In this document: positions 9,928 through 19,315 of the stretch, one piece after another
Layout of the letters: the number at the start of each line of letters is the position of its first letter
Position numbering within the stretch: the first letter of the stretch is position 1
Source: Wenzhouxiangella marina
GTDB lineage: Bacteria; Pseudomonadota; Gammaproteobacteria; Xanthomonadales; Wenzhouxiangellaceae
Direction: 5' to 3'
NCBI RefSeq assembly: GCF_001187785.1
Contig: NZ_CP012154.1
Span: forward strand, 1,234,501-1,298,500
DNA length: 64,000 nucleotides
Notes under the pieces: generated by a model
What the model was told of the DNA's origin: nothing
What the model saw: only the letters and a program-made list of their open reading frames with translations
The model's database searches: none
Program-made: the position numbers and the translations under genes

Positions 9928-11295
9928 TTGGCTTCGGGCGCCGGTCGGCCTGCGGCCTCGATGCTCGTCAGGCTGCTGCTGGCCGCCGGCCTGGCCTTGA
10001 GCGTGGCCCTGGGGTTGATCGCACTGGCCGTCGACCGCGGCCATCGGGGCGCGGCCGGGAGCGCGCTGCAAGAGCGCCTGGAGTCGACCGTCTTCCTGAT
10101 CCTTTCCACCCTGGAAATCGACGCCGATGGCGCGCCCGGCGTGGCCGATTCCCTGGCCGAGCCGCGCCTCGAACGGCCAGGTTCCGGCCTGTACGCGGGC
10201 GTGATCACGCCGAGTGGGCGCTGGCAGTCCGCCTCCCTGACGGGGCTGGTCGATCCGCCCGGCGCCGAACTGATTCCCCGCAGTAGCGAATCCTTCCTGG
10301 GGCCGGCCGAGGACGCGGATTGGTACACCTACTCGATCGGCCTGGGCTGGGAGCAGCCCGATGGAAACATCGTCGATCTGACCATCTGGGCCGCCGAAGA
10401 CCCGGAGCGCTATCGGCGCAGCGTCGCCGCCTTTCGCGGGGACCTGTACCGCTGGCTGGCCCTGGCGGCGGTGCTGGTGATCGCCGCCGAGGTGCTGATA
10501 CTCGTGCTCCTGCTGCGCCCCTTGCGCCGGGTCGCCCAGGAAGTCAGCGAGGTCGAGGCGGGGCGACGTGAAGCACTGACCGGTGCCTACCCGAAGGAGC
10601 TTCAGCCGCTGACCGCCAACCTGAATGCCCTGCTGGCCACCGAGCGGGACAATGCCACCCACTATCGACAGGCCCTGGCGGACCTGGCCCATGCCCTGAA
10701 GACCCCGCTGGCCGTGCTCAGAACGCGGCTGGAGACGGAGGGCTCGGCCGATCGCGAAGGCCTGGATGAGGCCCTGACCGACATGGAGCACCTTATCCGG
10801 CGTCAGCTCGAGCGTGCGGCGCGCTCCACGCGACGCACCCTGAACACCCCGGTGCCCGTTCGTGCGGTCGTCGAGCGACTCGCACAGTCCTTGAGCCGTC
10901 TCTATACCGCCCAGGGTGTGAGCTTCGAAGTGCAGGGCGACGAGGCGCTGACGCTTCGGATCGACGAACGCGATCTGATGGAGCTCTGCGGTAACCTGAT
11001 GGACAATGCCGCCAAGTACGGCGGCGGAACGGTGCAGGTCTCGGTGGAGCCCGGCGCACCGGGACCCCGCGCCGATGGTGTCGTCATCCTGATCGCCGAC
11101 GATGGGCCCGGCATCGAAAGCCATCGCTTCGAGCCGCTGCTGCAGCGCGGTGTGCGCGGCGACGAGCGACGCGAGGGCCAGGGGCTCGGCCTGGCCATTG
11201 CCCGACAGTTGATCGAAGCCTACGGCGGGCGCATCGAACTGGTCGACTCGCCACTGGGTGGCGCGGCGCTCCGGATCGCATTTCCCCCCAGATAG
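9928..11295 (+). CDS. Sensor histidine kinase (PhoQ-like)
   Basis: A 455-residue inner-membrane kinase with two TM helices (about 12-35 and 175-197) enclosing a periplasmic sensor of about 140 residues, then a HAMP-like linker, a dimerisation/phosphoacceptor domain with His255 in LAHALKTPLAVL, and an ATPase domain with N box (NLMDNAAKYG), G1 (ADDGPGI) and G2 (GQGLGLAIA). The start is a TTG at 9928, directly after the regulator. The periplasmic domain contains an acidic stretch (LGPAEDADWY), which in PhoQ-like sensors can bind divalent cations; this is only suggestive. Confidence 0.9.
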   Translation: MASGAGRPAASMLVRLLLAAGLALSVALGLIALAVDRGHRGAAGSALQERLESTVFLILSTLEIDADGAPGVADSLAEPRLERPGSGLYAGVITPSGRWQSASLTGLVDPPGAELIPRSSESFLGPAEDADWYTYSIGLGWEQPDGNIVDLTIWAAEDPERYRRSVAAFRGDLYRWLALAAVLVIAAEVLILVLLLRPLRRVAQEVSEVEAGRREALTGAYPKELQPLTANLNALLATERDNATHYRQALADLAHALKTPLAVLRTRLETEGSADREGLDEALTDMEHLIRRQLERAARSTRRTLNTPVPVRAVVERLAQSLSRLYTAQGVSFEVQGDEALTLRIDERDLMELCGNLMDNAAKYGGGTVQVSVEPGAPGPRADGVVILIADDGPGIESHRFEPLLQRGVRGDERREGQGLGLAIARQLIEAYGGRIELVDSPLGGAALRIAFPPR

Positions 11296-11311
11296 CTTCC
11301 TGGAGTACCGA

Positions 11312-12106
11312 ATGAGTGAAACGCCCATCCTTCGTCTGATCGAGATCATGGCGCGCCTGCGCGATCCCGACGGGGGCTGCCCGTGGGACATCGAGCAGGA
11401 TTTTCGCTCGATCGCGTCCTACACCATCGAAGAAGCGCACGAAGTGGCCGAAGCCATCGAACGGGGTGACCTGGACGATCTCAAGGACGAACTCGGCGAT
11501 CTGCTCTTTCAGGTGGTCTTCCACGCCCGCATGGCCGAAGAGCAGGGTGCCTTCGTCTTCGACGACGTGGCCGAAGCGATCGCCGAGAAGTTGATTCGGC
11601 GCCATCCCCACGTCTTCGGTGATCAGCAGATCGATTCGGCCGAGGCGCAGACCGCCAACTGGGAGCGGATCAAGGCCGAAGAGCGCGCCCGCAAGGGCGA
11701 GACGGACGGCAGCGCCCTGGCCGGGGTCTCCCGAGGGCTGCCCGCCCTGCGCCGGGCCGTGAAGCTGCAGAAGCGCGCGGCGAAGGTCGGCTTCGACTGG
11801 CCCGACTCGGCACCGATCTTCGACAAGCTGCGCGAGGAAGCCGGCGAGCTGGAGCAGGCCATCGCCGCGGGCGATGCGGACAACATGGAAGAAGAGATCG
11901 GTGACCTCCTGTTCGTGGTCACCAATCTGGCGCGCAAGCTCGACGTGGACCCGGGTGCCGCCCTGCGTCGCTCGAACCACAAGTTCGAGGAGCGCTTCCG
12001 GGCGATGGAGGCCCTGGCGGCCGAGCGCGGCCTGGAGCTGGCCGCGCTCGACCTGGAACAGCAGGACGCGCTCTACGAGGCGATCAAGAAGCAGCCTCGC
12101 AGCTGA
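11312..12106 (+). CDS. mazG: Nucleoside triphosphate pyrophosphohydrolase MazG
   Basis: A 264-residue enzyme hydrolysing (d)NTPs to monophosphates, a housecleaning function also linked to the stringent response. Two tandem all-alpha MazG domains are visible. The first has DIEQDFRSIASYTIEEAHEV and EEAHE...DELGDLLFQ metal-binding motifs; the second has EEAGELEQAI and EEEIGDLLFVVTNLARKL. RSNHKFEERF near the end is the conserved substrate-pocket segment. The gene starts 16 nt after the sensor kinase stop and may be co-transcribed with it. Confidence 0.95.
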   Translation: MSETPILRLIEIMARLRDPDGGCPWDIEQDFRSIASYTIEEAHEVAEAIERGDLDDLKDELGDLLFQVVFHARMAEEQGAFVFDDVAEAIAEKLIRRHPHVFGDQQIDSAEAQTANWERIKAEERARKGETDGSALAGVSRGLPALRRAVKLQKRAAKVGFDWPDSAPIFDKLREEAGELEQAIAAGDADNMEEEIGDLLFVVTNLARKLDVDPGAALRRSNHKFEERFRAMEALAAERGLELAALDLEQQDALYEAIKKQPRS

Positions 12107-12112
12107 CCGGGA

Positions 12113-14407
12113 TCAGGGCGTCTGGAAGCGATCGCTGAAGATCGAATCCACGATCACCTGCTGCTCGTAGGCCCCCATGTCCAGGCCGGCGCCAAAGATG
12201 CGATCGAAGCCCGCACCGCGCTGGTCGTAGTCGCCGACCGTCGCGCCCGCGTTGCCCGCATCGATCGCGGGGCTGCCCTGGAGCAGCGCATGGGTGCGGC
12301 CGCCCAGGCCACCGTTGTCGGCCAGCGGACCGAGCAGCGGGTCCTGGAACAGGATATTGCCCGTGCCATTCGTGAACTCCGAGTACTTGCCCGAGAGCAG
12401 TGAATGATCGGCGTTGCATTCCGTGCTGCCGTCGGCGATGCGCAGGTCCTGGCCCTCCGCGCCTGCGGTGGCCGTGTTGCCGGCGAGGATGGTGTTGTCG
12501 ATCTGGCAGCCATTGTTCATGTCCGTGAAGAGTCCGCCGCCCTCGCTGCCCGCGTAATTGTTGGCCACGGTGCTGTATTTGAGATCCAGCGTCGCGCCCG
12601 CGTTGGAGTAGAGTCCACCCCCCAGGTTGCTGGCGCTATTGGTCGAGATCGTCGAGTTTTCGATGATCATCTGGCTGCCGCTGCCGGCGTTCAGACTGAT
12701 CGCGCCGCCGCTGTTGCCGGCGCTGTTCTCGGAAAACTCGCTGTACTTGATCTCCATCAGGCCGCTACTGATGCCTGGAACGTAGAGGTCCATGCCGCCG
12801 CCGCCATCGACCGAGCTGTTGCCGCTGACGACCGAATAGCCCATCGAGACCTGGCTGGGGTTGCCGTAGATCTGCAGACCGCCGCCGAAGCTCGCGCTGT
12901 CGTTGTTGCGGAACTCGGCATAGATGAATCCGATTTCGCCGCCCGTGCTGTTGACACGGGCGCCGCCGGCGCCGGTCTGGGCGGCGTTGTCGATGAAGCT
13001 GACCTGACTGGCGGCGAAGTCGCCGCCATTGATCGCCGCATACAGGCCGCCCCCGGCACCGCCAGCGGCCACGGTGTTGTTCTGGAAGCGGGTGTCGGAC
13101 AGGCCCAGGCCGGCGTCGCCGGCAAAGACCACCGCGCCGGCCCCGTTGCCGTCATTGGCCACGTTGTACTCGATATCGACGCCGGTGAAGGTCACGTCCG
13201 TGGCGTTGCCCACCGAGATGTAGATCCCGGCGGCGGAGGTGGCCGACTCGTTGCCAGTGATCAGGCTGCGCCGATTGCTGTAGGTGTTCTCTTCGAAGAC
13301 CACGCTGTTGACCGGATCGGCGGCCGTGCCGCTGCCATCGCCGCGGACGAGCCAGGCGCCCCCGCCGACGTTGCCGGCAACGTTACCGCTCAGCGTGGCG
13401 CCTCGGAACACGAATCGGCCGAAGTTGTTGATGCCGGTGCCCGTGTCGTAGAGCGCGAGGCCCCCGCCATTCTCGCTGGCGTTGTTGTTGCGGAATTCGG
13501 TGTTGCGGGCGAAGAAGCTGGTGCCGATGCCAGGGGCCTCGGAAATGCTGTTGACCCCGCCGCCATTGCCGTACTTGGCCGTGTTGTTGTAGACCTCGCT
13601 GTTGTAGAAGCGCAGGCCGCCAACGGAAACCCGACGCTCGATGCCGCCGCCGCTGCCGAAGCTGGTGTTGTAGGCGATCGTCGATTGACTGATCTGCACC
13701 GTGGCCGACTCGCCGCCGACGTAGATGCCGCCGCCGCGGCTGCTGGCACCGGTCGTCTGATTGGATTCGATCGTCGAATTGCCGCTGATGTAGAAGCGGC
13801 TGATGTCCGAGGTCGGGTGGTTGTGCCAGATTCCGCCGCCCGCCGTGACGGCGGAATTGCCGACCACATCGGTGTTGGACAGACGCAGCTCCCTGCCCCT
13901 GGACAGGATGCCGCCCCCGCGATTGCCGCCACCTCCGGTGATCGTGATGTTCTCGAAGCGGGTCACCTCCGTGTCCCAGGTGCCCGGATCGTATTTGGCG
14001 TAGAAGACCGGGGCATCACCGGTGCCTTCGACCGTGATTCGATCGCCACCGTCGATGGTGATGCTCTCGCCGATCGGCAGGGTCGAGCCGTCGTAGTAGC
14101 CGCTTTCGCCGGCCAGCAGGCTGATCGTGCCGCTGAGGCCTGGATCGAATTCGATCCGATCCACGCCGGCAGCGCCGGCGATGCAGGCGTCGGAGGCGGC
14201 ATTGAGCGTGGCCGCGTTGATCGCCGAGCGTAGCGTGCATTCTCCCGGGATGAAGCCATCCTGCAGGGTCGTCACGGTGATCGTGGCGGCCTGCAGAGAG
14301 CCGGCGGCCAGCACGCCGCCGATGGCCGCGCTCAGGGGTGCGATCGTCGGTCGGACCGATTGCTTGAGGGCGTACTTCATCGAGCGGGCGGGGCGTCGTT
14401 CGGACAT
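12113..14407 (-). CDS. Secreted right-handed beta-helix protein
   Basis: A 764-residue exported protein. After a signal peptide (APLSAAIGGVLAAGSLQA) it has the ECTLRSAINAA motif that opens many parallel beta-helix proteins, followed by roughly 20 rungs rich in G, N and S with repeated patterns like 'GGGxYxxxxxxxxxxNSTIxxNxA'. Near the end ADNGGLGGRTHALLQGSPAIDAG is the hallmark of choice-of-anchor-Q / polymorphic-membrane-protein-like sequences. It ends in VDSIFSDRF, reminiscent of C-terminal IFxDGFE-type tails in related bacteria. The ATG at 14407 follows GAGGAGATCAGA. Adhesion or polysaccharide binding is likely; no catalytic residues are identified. Confidence 0.8.
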   Translation of the reverse strand: MSERRPARSMKYALKQSVRPTIAPLSAAIGGVLAAGSLQAATITVTTLQDGFIPGECTLRSAINAATLNAASDACIAGAAGVDRIEFDPGLSGTISLLAGESGYYDGSTLPIGESITIDGGDRITVEGTGDAPVFYAKYDPGTWDTEVTRFENITITGGGGNRGGGILSRGRELRLSNTDVVGNSAVTAGGGIWHNHPTSDISRFYISGNSTIESNQTTGASSRGGGIYVGGESATVQISQSTIAYNTSFGSGGGIERRVSVGGLRFYNSEVYNNTAKYGNGGGVNSISEAPGIGTSFFARNTEFRNNNASENGGGLALYDTGTGINNFGRFVFRGATLSGNVAGNVGGGAWLVRGDGSGTAADPVNSVVFEENTYSNRRSLITGNESATSAAGIYISVGNATDVTFTGVDIEYNVANDGNGAGAVVFAGDAGLGLSDTRFQNNTVAAGGAGGGLYAAINGGDFAASQVSFIDNAAQTGAGGARVNSTGGEIGFIYAEFRNNDSASFGGGLQIYGNPSQVSMGYSVVSGNSSVDGGGGMDLYVPGISSGLMEIKYSEFSENSAGNSGGAISLNAGSGSQMIIENSTISTNSASNLGGGLYSNAGATLDLKYSTVANNYAGSEGGGLFTDMNNGCQIDNTILAGNTATAGAEGQDLRIADGSTECNADHSLLSGKYSEFTNGTGNILFQDPLLGPLADNGGLGGRTHALLQGSPAIDAGNAGATVGDYDQRGAGFDRIFGAGLDMGAYEQQVIVDSIFSDRFQTP

Positions 14408-14558
14408 TCTGATCTCCTCTCTTGGTGGTCTTCGGCTCGGGACGGTGCGATTCCGGCCCGCCGTGAGCGGCCGGATTCGCGCACTATTCCTGTCTTTACG
14501 AGAAGTCTGTTGCCAGTCTGCCAGCGTGGCTGGATTTTTTCGTACGCAGGGCCGGGTA

Positions 14559-14587
14559 TTGAGCCCCGAGCGCTTTGCGGGTATCAT
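14559..14587 (+). promoter_or_regulatory. Sigma-70 promoter of tRNA-Lys
   Basis: TTGAGC (14559-14564) and TATCAT (14582-14587) with a 17-nt spacer. The expected transcription start is about 12 nt upstream of the tRNA 5' end. A GC-rich discriminator (TGCCGCCC) follows the -10 box, as is usual for stable-RNA promoters. Confidence 0.65.
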
Positions 14588-14605
14588 TGCCGCCCTTCTT
14601 CGGCG

Positions 14606-14680
14606 GGGCCGTTAGCTCAGCGGTAGAGCAGGAGGCTTTTAACCTCTTGGTCGAAGGTTCGAATCCTTCACGGCCCACCA
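14606..14680 (+). tRNA. tRNA-Lys (anticodon TTT)
   Basis: A complete cloverleaf can be drawn. The acceptor stem is GGGCCGT (14606-14612) with ACGGCCC (14670-14676), then discriminator A and encoded CCA (14678-14680). The D-arm is AGCTCAGCGGTAGAGC. The anticodon loop is CTTTTAA with TTT at 14638-14640, and the T-arm is GGTTCGAATCC. TTT decodes AAA/AAG lysine. The 3' CCA is genome-encoded. Confidence 0.96.
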
Positions 14681-14689
14681 TTTCCTTCG

Positions 14690-15385
14690 ATGAAACGCAG
14701 CGTCCCAGATCGTCGGAATTCCATTGGCGGCGGCGGCTCGCGCGTCCCCCGCTCATCGCAATCCGGCCTGCATCCCGATCTGGATCGCGTCGTCCGGCGC
14801 CACCTCGACCACGCCTGGCGGCAGCCCATCCGGCGCCACTCGCAGCAGGCCTTCGATGCCCTTCGGTCGCGCGTCGAGTCGGCCGACCGTCTGGTGCTCG
14901 ATTCCGGCTGCGGAACCGGTCGCTCCACGCTGCAGCTGGCCGAGCGGCATCCCGACGCCCTGGTGCTGGGGATCGACAAGTCCGAGCAGCGCCTGGGCAA
15001 GGCGCCCGCCATGCCGACCAACGCCGTCCTGCTGCGCGCCGAGCTGGCCGATGTCTGGCGCCTGGCCCGGTCGGCGGGCTGGGCTGTCCATGCCCACTAT
15101 CTGCTCTATCCCAACCCCTGGCCCAAGCCGGGCCAGCTGCAGCGGCGCTGGCACGGTCATCCGGTCTTTCCCGAGCTGCTCGCCCTGGGCGGGCGTCTGG
15201 AGTTGCGCAGCAATTTCGAGCTCTACCTGCTCGAGTTCCGGTGCGCCCTGGACCTTGCCGGTGTCCACGCAGCGGAAGTGGTATCGTTCCGACCCGAATT
15301 TCCGATCAGCCCCTTCGAGGCGAAGTACACGGCCTCCGGGCATGAACTCTTTCGATTGACCGTCCAACTGGAGACAAACGCATGA
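14690..15385 (+). CDS. TrmB-like tRNA (guanine-N7)-methyltransferase
   Basis: A 231-residue SAM-dependent methyltransferase. Motif I is LVLDSGCGTGRSTLQLA (about residue 69), the next acidic SAM contact is VLGIDKSEQRL, and the TrmB hallmark LYPNPWPKPGQLQRRW follows, with HPVFPELLAL. True TrmB makes m7G46 in tRNA. The usual RH-containing segment is replaced by HGHP, and the N-terminus is divergent, so 'TrmB-like' is safer than a firm assignment. It begins 9 nt after tRNA-Lys and overlaps the next gene by 4 nt (ATGA). Confidence 0.82.
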   Translation: MKRSVPDRRNSIGGGGSRVPRSSQSGLHPDLDRVVRRHLDHAWRQPIRRHSQQAFDALRSRVESADRLVLDSGCGTGRSTLQLAERHPDALVLGIDKSEQRLGKAPAMPTNAVLLRAELADVWRLARSAGWAVHAHYLLYPNPWPKPGQLQRRWHGHPVFPELLALGGRLELRSNFELYLLEFRCALDLAGVHAAEVVSFRPEFPISPFEAKYTASGHELFRLTVQLETNA

Positions 15386-16200
15386 AGCAGTCCCTGAAGT
15401 TTCTGAGCGGTTCGATGCTCGCCCTGAGCCTGAGCGCCCTGGTGCAGGCCGATGACCATGGCGTCGATGAGCGCCTGGTCGAGATCGCCGGCGGCGACCA
15501 CCGTCCGGCCGAGTGGATCGAACGCAACGCCCACCGGCATCCGGCCGAGACCCTGAGCTTCTTCGGCCTGAGCCCCGAGATGACCGTGATCGAGCTGTCG
15601 CCTGGCGGTGGCTGGTACACCAGCGTCATCGCACCCTTCGTGAAGGATGAAGGCCAGTACGTGGCCGCGCACTGGGACATGGAACAGGAAGACCTGCCCG
15701 GCTATGCGGTGCAGGGCTTCGCCGCCTTCACCGAGCGCTTCGGCGATGAGGCGACCTATGGCGAGATCGAGATCATTCCCTTCAATCCGCCGAGCAAGCC
15801 CAGCCTGGGCGAGCCCGGCTCGGCCGACATGGTGCTGACCTTCCGCAACGTCCACGGCTGGAACGGCGATGGCATCCTCGCCGACGTGTTCGAGTCGGCG
15901 CGCGAGGTGCTCAAGCGCGGCGGCGTGCTGGGAGTGGTCGGGCACCGTCTGCCGGAAGATCGCGAAGGCACGGGCGCCGGTGGCTACCTGAAGCAGAGCT
16001 ACATCGTCGGCATGGCCGAGTCCCACGGTTTCCGTCTGGTCGAAGCGTCCGAAATCAACGCCAATCCGGCCGATACCGCCGATCATCCGAGTGGCGTCTG
16101 GAGCCTGCCGCCGTCCCTGCGCGACGGTGAGGAAACGGCGGACCAGTACCGCGCCATCGGTGAAAGCGATCGCTTCACGCTGAAGTTCGTCAAGCGCTGA
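15382..16200 (+). CDS. Exported class I methyltransferase-fold protein
   Basis: A 272-residue protein with a clear signal peptide (LKFLSGSMLALSLSALVQADD) followed by a Rossmann-type methyltransferase domain with motif I VIELSPGGGWYTSVIAPF and later TFRNVHGWNGD and REVLKRGGVLGVVGH. It resembles the uncharacterised 'predicted methyltransferase' group (COG4798 type). Export is puzzling since SAM is cytoplasmic, so it may bind another ligand. Its ATG overlaps the stop of the TrmB-like gene, suggesting coupled translation. A GC-rich hairpin follows the stop. Confidence 0.8.
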   Translation: MKQSLKFLSGSMLALSLSALVQADDHGVDERLVEIAGGDHRPAEWIERNAHRHPAETLSFFGLSPEMTVIELSPGGGWYTSVIAPFVKDEGQYVAAHWDMEQEDLPGYAVQGFAAFTERFGDEATYGEIEIIPFNPPSKPSLGEPGSADMVLTFRNVHGWNGDGILADVFESAREVLKRGGVLGVVGHRLPEDREGTGAGGYLKQSYIVGMAESHGFRLVEASEINANPADTADHPSGVWSLPPSLRDGEETADQYRAIGESDRFTLKFVKR

Positions 16201-16216
16201 GCATCGGCTTCGATGG

Positions 16217-16239
16217 AGGGCCCGGGGCATCCGGGCCCT
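16217..16239 (+). terminator. Probable terminator after the exported methyltransferase
   Basis: A 9-bp stem AGGGCCCGG / CCGGGCCCT with loop GGCAT, 17 bases after the stop codon. It is followed by only a short T run (TTC), so termination strength is uncertain. Confidence 0.5.
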
Positions 16240-16301
16240 TCACGTTCGCGCGAGGCGAACCCCGCTAGACTTTTCGCACAGTTTCCAGTTCCTGTGCAGT
16301 C

Positions 16302-16889
16302 ATGTCCGACCTTATTCAGCTGGTGTATGCCAGCCGTTCCAACCTCAACTCCAGCGGCGATCGCAGCGGTGTCGAACCGGGCGTGGCCCGCATCCTGACC
16401 CAGTCTCGCCGTAACAACGGACCGAGGCAGATCGGCGGTGTCCTCTGCTACGGCGACGATCACTTCTTCCAGTGTCTGGAAGGCGAGCGTGAGACCGTCG
16501 AGGCGCTCTACGAGCGTCTGCATGAAGACGACCGGCACCGGGACGTGACCTTGCTTGTCAAACGTCCGGTCGAGCAGCGACGCTTCAAGCTCTGGGCCAT
16601 GAAGTACCTGTCCGTGGATCGCGAGGTTCGCCAGGTGCTCGATAAGGCCGGCCTGAAGACCTTCGACCCCTTCAAGTTCGATGCTGACCTGACCGAGCGC
16701 ATGCTCGAAGTGCTGCGCCAGGCCACCGAAAGCGAACACGCCAGCAAGGGCCGGGGTTCCAGGCCCGCGCCCGAACCTGCCGGGTCGGTGGCTGACCGGG
16801 AGGACACCCTGCCGCTGGCCTACCTCGGCATGGGGGCCGTGATGGCGGCCCTGGCCGTGATCGTCGTGCTGGCCATCGGGATCCGCTGA
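16302..16889 (+). CDS. Membrane-anchored BLUF-domain photoreceptor
   Basis: A 195-residue protein. Residues 1-95 form a BLUF domain that binds FAD and senses blue light: LIQLVYASRS with Tyr9, RRNNGPRQIGGVLCY with flavin-contacting Asn38/39, and FFQCLEGERETV with Gln57, matching the conserved Tyr-Asn-Gln photocycle residues. A helical extension follows (100-145), then a Pro/Gly-rich linker and one C-terminal TM helix (about 172-192, LGMGAVMAALAVIVVLAIGI). Most short BLUF proteins are soluble, so the membrane anchor is notable. No output domain is present, so it presumably acts through a partner. Confidence 0.9.
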   Translation: MSDLIQLVYASRSNLNSSGDRSGVEPGVARILTQSRRNNGPRQIGGVLCYGDDHFFQCLEGERETVEALYERLHEDDRHRDVTLLVKRPVEQRRFKLWAMKYLSVDREVRQVLDKAGLKTFDPFKFDADLTERMLEVLRQATESEHASKGRGSRPAPEPAGSVADREDTLPLAYLGMGAVMAALAVIVVLAIGIR

Positions 16890-16964
16890 GGTTTCTGAAC
16901 GCCAGCTGCCAATCGGCTGACCATTGGCTGACAAGCGCGCCGATCTGGGTAACAATGCGCGTCC

Positions 16965-19211
16965 ATGACTGACGCCAAAATCCTTCGTGGGGACTTCGAG
17001 CAGGTCCCCCTCAAGACCTACGCCGAACGCGCCTACCTCGACTACGCCATGTACGTGGTGCTGGATCGGGCCTTGCCGCACATCGGCGACGGCCTCAAGC
17101 CGGTGCAGCGTCGCATCATCTATGCGATGAGCGAGCTCGGCCTGTCGGCGGCTTCCAAGCACAAGAAGTCGGCACGCACCGTCGGCGACGTAATCGGCAA
17201 GTTCCATCCGCACGGGGACTCGGCCTGCTACGAGGCCATGGTGCTGATGGCCCAGCCCTTTTCCTATCGCTACCCGCTGGTGGACGGGCAGGGCAATTTC
17301 GGCTCGCCCGACGATCCCAAGTCCTTCGCCGCCATGCGCTACACGGAGTCCCGTCTGGCGCCCTATGCACGCGTTCTGCTGGCCGAGCTGGGGCAGGGCA
17401 CGGTCGATTGGGTTCCGAATTTCGACGGCTCCCTGAAGGAGCCCAAGCTGCTGCCGGCGCGGCTGCCGAACCTGCTGCTCAACGGTGGCCAGGGCATCGC
17501 CGTCGGCATGGCCACGGACATCCCGCCGCACAATCTCCGCGAGGTGGTCAGCGCCTGCGTCCGCCTCCTGGAAGCACCGAAGACCAACGTCGCCGAACTC
17601 TGCGAGCACGTCCTGGGCCCGGACTTTCCGACCGGTGGCGAGATCATCTCCTCGCGTGAGGACCTGTTGCAGATCTACGAGACCGGGCATGGCAACGTGC
17701 GCCAGCGCGCGGTCTGGGAGCGCGAGGGCGAGGAAGTGATCGTCACCGCCCTGCCGCACCAGGTCTCGCCGGCCAAGGTGCTGGAGCAGATCGCGGCCCA
17801 GATGCAGGCCAAGAAGCTGCCCCTGGTGGCCGATCTTCGCGACGAGTCGGACCATGAACATCCGACGCGCCTGGTGATCGTGCCGCGCAGCAACCGCGTT
17901 GATCTCGATGGCCTGATGGACCACCTCTTCGCCACGACGGATCTGGAGAAGTCCACTCGCATCAACTTCAACGTCATCGGCAACGATGGCAAGCCGGGCG
18001 TGCGCAACCTCAAGGAGTTGCTGGCCGAGTGGCTGGACTACCGGCGAGCGACCGTCACCCGACGCCTGGAACACCGCCTGGATCAGGTGGTCGATCGCCT
18101 GCACATCCTCGATGGCCTGTTGATCGCCTATCTCAATATCGACGAGGTGATCCACATCATCCGCACCGAGGACGAGCCCAAGCCCGTCCTGATGGAGCGC
18201 TTCGGCCTGACCGGGACCCAGGCCGAGGCGATCCTCGAGTTGAAACTGCGCCACCTGGCGAAGCTCGAGGAGTTCAAGATCCAGGGCGAGAAGGACGAGC
18301 TCGAGGCCGAACGCAAGGACCTCGAGGCCACGCTTGGCTCTCGGGCGAAGCTGACGCGACTGATCCGGAACGAGCTGCTGGCCGATGCGGAGCAATACGG
18401 CGACGAGCGCCGCTGCCGGATCGTCGAGCGCCAGGCTGCCCAGGCCTTCAAGGAAACCGACCTGGTGCCCTCCGAGCCCGTCACGGTCGTGCTCAGCGAG
18501 AATGGCTGGGTTCGGGCCGCCAAGGGCCACGAGATCAAGGCCGAAGACCTCAATTACCGGGCCGGGGACGAGTACCTGGCCTCGGCGCGGGGGCGCAGCA
18601 ATCAGACCGCCTGCTTCCTCGATTCCACCGGCCGCAGCTACTCCCTGGTGGCGCATGAACTGCCTTCGGCGCGCAGCCTGGGCGAGCCCCTGACGGGGCG
18701 CTTCTCACCGCCCGATGGAGCGATCTTCCGCAGCCTGGCGATCGGTCCGCCCGAGGCTCGCGTCGTGCTGGCCTCCGATGCGGGCTACGGCTTTGTGACC
18801 CAGCTGGAGAATCTGCATTCGCGCAACAAGGCCGGCAAGCAGATCCTCAACGTGCCCGCCGGGCATGACGTGCTGCCGATCGCACCGGTGGCCGACAGCG
18901 AGGAGGGCGTGCTGATCTGCGCCACGACCGAAGGCTATCTGCTGGCCTACTACCTGAACGAGCTGCCCGAACTGGCGCGCGGCAAGGGCAACAAGCTGAT
19001 CAATATCCCGCCCAAGGCCCGCAAGGCCGGCGAGAAGGTGGCCGGCGCCATTGCCATCGCCGCAGGTCAGGACTGTCTGGTCTGGGCCGGTCAGCGCTAT
19101 CTGCGCCTGAGCTGGTCGGACACGGAGAACTACTGGGGCGAGCGCGCCCAGCGAGGCCGCAAGCTGCCGAGAGGCTTCCAGAAGGTCTCGCGCCTGACCC
19201 TGGCGGATTGA
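16965..19211 (+). CDS. parC: DNA topoisomerase IV subunit A
   Basis: A 748-residue ATP-dependent topoisomerase subunit that decatenates daughter chromosomes with ParE. The catalytic Tyr126 lies in [10 protein letters not shown]. The quinolone-resistance region reads [14 protein letters not shown] with Ser86 and Glu90, the susceptible residues by analogy with E. coli Ser80/Glu84. The winged helix, tower and C-terminal beta-pinwheel (about 490-740) follow. The length matches ParC rather than GyrA, and the GyrA-box is not evident. parE is not in the window. Confidence 0.95.
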   Translation: MTDAKILRGDFEQVPLKTYAERAYLDYAMYVVLDRALPHIGDGLKPVQRRIIYAMSELGLSAASKHKKSARTVGDVIGKFHPHGDSACYEAMVLMAQPFSYRYPLVDGQGNFGSPDDPKSFAAMRYTESRLAPYARVLLAELGQGTVDWVPNFDGSLKEPKLLPARLPNLLLNGGQGIAVGMATDIPPHNLREVVSACVRLLEAPKTNVAELCEHVLGPDFPTGGEIISSREDLLQIYETGHGNVRQRAVWEREGEEVIVTALPHQVSPAKVLEQIAAQMQAKKLPLVADLRDESDHEHPTRLVIVPRSNRVDLDGLMDHLFATTDLEKSTRINFNVIGNDGKPGVRNLKELLAEWLDYRRATVTRRLEHRLDQVVDRLHILDGLLIAYLNIDEVIHIIRTEDEPKPVLMERFGLTGTQAEAILELKLRHLAKLEEFKIQGEKDELEAERKDLEATLGSRAKLTRLIRNELLADAEQYGDERRCRIVERQAAQAFKETDLVPSEPVTVVLSENGWVRAAKGHEIKAEDLNYRAGDEYLASARGRSNQTACFLDSTGRSYSLVAHELPSARSLGEPLTGRFSPPDGAIFRSLAIGPPEARVVLASDAGYGFVTQLENLHSRNKAGKQILNVPAGHDVLPIAPVADSEEGVLICATTEGYLLAYYLNELPELARGKGNKLINIPPKARKAGEKVAGAIAIAAGQDCLVWAGQRYLRLSWSDTENYWGERAQRGRKLPRGFQKVSRLTLAD

Positions 19212-19315
19212 GCGCCAGCTGTCTTCGGCTATCGTCGAGGCAGCGCATTCGGTATGATCGGCAGTCGATGATCGACGGCGGGCGCTGCTCGCCAACCATC
19301 CAATTCGGGAGTCCA

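Noticed and set aside
12404-14233. 609-codon open frame opposite the beta-helix gene
   Set aside because: Antisense shadow with a low-complexity Ala/Val/Asp composition; the opposite strand has signal peptide, RBS and beta-helix rungs.
16083-18656. 857-codon open frame on the minus strand opposite parC
   Set aside because: It is antisense to parC and the BLUF gene, which have clear motifs; long shadow frames are expected at high GC. No start signal or domain pattern is seen.
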